This document shows, piece after piece, positions 12,777 to 13,759 of a stretch of 13,759 bases of DNA. The number at the start of each line of letters is the position of its first letter. The stretch's first letter is position 1. The position numbers and the translations under genes were made by a program. Below the pieces are notes generated by a model that did no database searches, was not told the DNA's origin, and saw nothing but the letters and a program-made list of their open reading frames with translations. Source of the stretch: JBEVNX01 sp040507895 (GTDB lineage: Bacteria > Desulfobacterota > Binatia > JACPRU01); contig JBEVNX010000074.1 of NCBI GenBank assembly GCA_040507895.1, positions 1-13,759 on the forward strand. The letters run 5' to 3'.

Positions 12777-13759
12777 GCGATGCCCTCGGCGCGGATGCCC
12801 GCCATCGGCTCCAAACCACCTTGCCGCCAGGCAAGATCCGGGATTTGCATGGCGCCGAGCGGCGCGAGGCGCGGAACACCGAGCGCCGACACCGCGCGAA
12901 GCGAGCCCTCGTCGGGCCACGGAGCCATACCGACCGATTCGATGCGCGGCAACCACTCGCCGAGCGCGGAGCGCAGATCCGCCAGCGACTCGAGATGGCG
13001 GACGAAGATCGTTCGGTGGAGCGGGCTCGGCCGCAAGCCGGGCGTCGGGTCGTCGACGATCGTCCAGCTGCCGGCGCCCGCGCCGCCGTACACCGCTACG
13101 GCTTCCCCCCGGATCCCCCGCCACTCGTACTCGTCGCGCAGGCGGCGGATTGCCAGCGCTTGGGCCTCCGGCAGGAAGCCGGGCGGCCAGCGGCGCTCCG
13201 CAGCTGCGAGCGCGCGCCACAGCGCCTCGATGAATTGCCCGCGCTCCCCCGGCGTGCCCGCCACCGTGAAGAGCGATTGCGGCGACAGGCAGCCGAGCTG
13301 GTCGTAGAAGGCCACGTCCATCGCCGCGGCCTCGGCGATCTCCGCGAGGTCGTGCTCCCCATCGAGCCGCACGAGACCGATGCTCAGCTTGTGGCGATGA
13401 CCGACGAACCGCTTCGGTCCTCGAGCGGCGAGCGACTCGATCGCACCGTCCGAGCCGTAAGCGATCAGCGAGTCGATGCCTCGGAGAAATTCCTCTTCGC
13501 ACGGCGCGGACCCGCCCTCCCACCAAGTGACGGCGAGCGCGGATGCCAACGACGGGTCGGCGCCTGCCAGCGCTTCGGCGAAGAGCACGGCGAGAAGCGG
13601 TTCTCCGGAGGCGCTCTTGACGATGCACGGCGCGCCGGCGGCGAGCGCGAGCGACGCTTTGGCGAGTGCCACGCCGGGGATGTTGCCGGCGGCGACGATG
13701 CCGAGAAGGGCCACGCAAGAGCGCGGTCCATCCGCGATCCGCGCCAGTACCGCGATGTC
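12773..13759 (-). CDS. luxC: LuxC-family acyl-CoA reductase, 5' end outside the window
   Basis: This protein is open to the right edge, leaving 328 residues of an estimated 400-480. It shows the aldehyde-dehydrogenase-like fold of LuxC: GIVAAGNIPG and LAAGAPCIVKSASGEPLLA near the visible N terminus (cofactor-binding region), LIAYGSDGAIESLA, and the catalytic block DVAFYDQLGCLSPQSLF with the acyl-accepting Cys at visible residue 157 (codon 13289-13291). The tail LAPLGAMQIPDLAWRQGG is typical of the family. LuxC takes an acyl group, usually from LuxE or from acyl-CoA, and reduces it with NADPH to a long-chain aldehyde. No luciferase genes are visible, so the aldehyde probably serves another pathway. 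The stop overlaps the membrane-protein start (ATGA). This is the first visible gene of a five-gene minus-strand operon, whose promoter and perhaps further genes lie beyond the window. Confidence 0.88.
   Translation of the reverse strand, partial: DIAVLARIADGPRSCVALLGIVAAGNIPGVALAKASLALAAGAPCIVKSASGEPLLAVLFAEALAGADPSLASALAVTWWEGGSAPCEEEFLRGIDSLIAYGSDGAIESLAARGPKRFVGHRHKLSIGLVRLDGEHDLAEIAEAAAMDVAFYDQLGCLSPQSLFTVAGTPGERGQFIEALWRALAAAERRWPPGFLPEAQALAIRRLRDEYEWRGIRGEAVAVYGGAGAGSWTIVDDPTPGLRPSPLHRTIFVRHLESLADLRSALGEWLPRIESVGMAPWPDEGSLRAVSALGVPRLAPLGAMQIPDLAWRQGGLEPMAGIRAEGIA

Noticed and set aside
12777..13718. Arginine-rich upstream extension (minus strand) of the small membrane protein frame
   Set aside because: It is a shadow of luxC. 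The ATGA overlap at 12776 and the hydrophobic content starting there define the true start.

Overview
This is a GC-rich bacterial chromosomal window with densely packed genes and short intergenic gaps. No tRNA, rRNA, CRISPR array, insertion sequence or phage gene was seen. The gene set (phasin-like tail, AdaA-AlkA fusion plus Ogt, MaoC, a DGH-type amidohydrolase, RecQ, a LuxC-type acyl-CoA reductase operon) fits a high-GC free-living aerobe, such as a myxobacterial or other deltaproteobacterial relative, a soil proteobacterium or an actinobacterium. The sequence alone does not settle the phylum.

Layout from left to right. Positions 1-213 (+) hold the end of a phasin-like gene, closed by a strong hairpin terminator (220-254). 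Positions 316-2264 (+) hold a two-gene alkylation-repair operon: an Ada-type zinc/AraC regulator domain fused to AlkA glycosylase, translationally coupled to ogt. It converges on a minus-strand pair, a seven-bladed Ycf48-like exported beta-propeller followed by a MaoC-type hydratase (2314-3863). The propeller gene diverges from an amidohydrolase-2 gene (3955-5112, +). The 91-bp gap between them carries a consensus-like -35 box and a small inverted repeat. A YghO-like GNAT protein (5205-6338, +) follows. The 419-bp gap after it contains GC-rich hairpins and a frameshifted remnant of the 3' end of pyrD (dihydroorotate dehydrogenase), running into the start of an atypical RecQ helicase (6758-8641, +). 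RecQ converges on a Nudix hydrolase (8651-9208, -).

The right third (9391-13759, all minus) is one compact operon read leftwards: a LuxC-family acyl-CoA reductase (5' end outside the window), a four-helix small membrane protein, a class III PLP aminotransferase, a YaeI-type metallophosphoesterase and a double-hotdog acyl thioesterase. Every junction is an ATGA or TGATG overlap, so all five products are probably made together. Acyl reduction to an aldehyde and an aldehyde-accepting transaminase suggest a route from a fatty acyl thioester to a fatty amine or related lipid. This is inference. The thioesterase frame is broken by one base in a short A-run.

The main points for a second look are the LuxC/aminotransferase operon, the thioesterase frameshift, the pyrD fossil in front of recQ, two starts with the geometry of leaderless transcripts, the divergent amidohydrolase with an altered metal site, and RecQ with arginine-rich tails and rearranged C-terminal elements.
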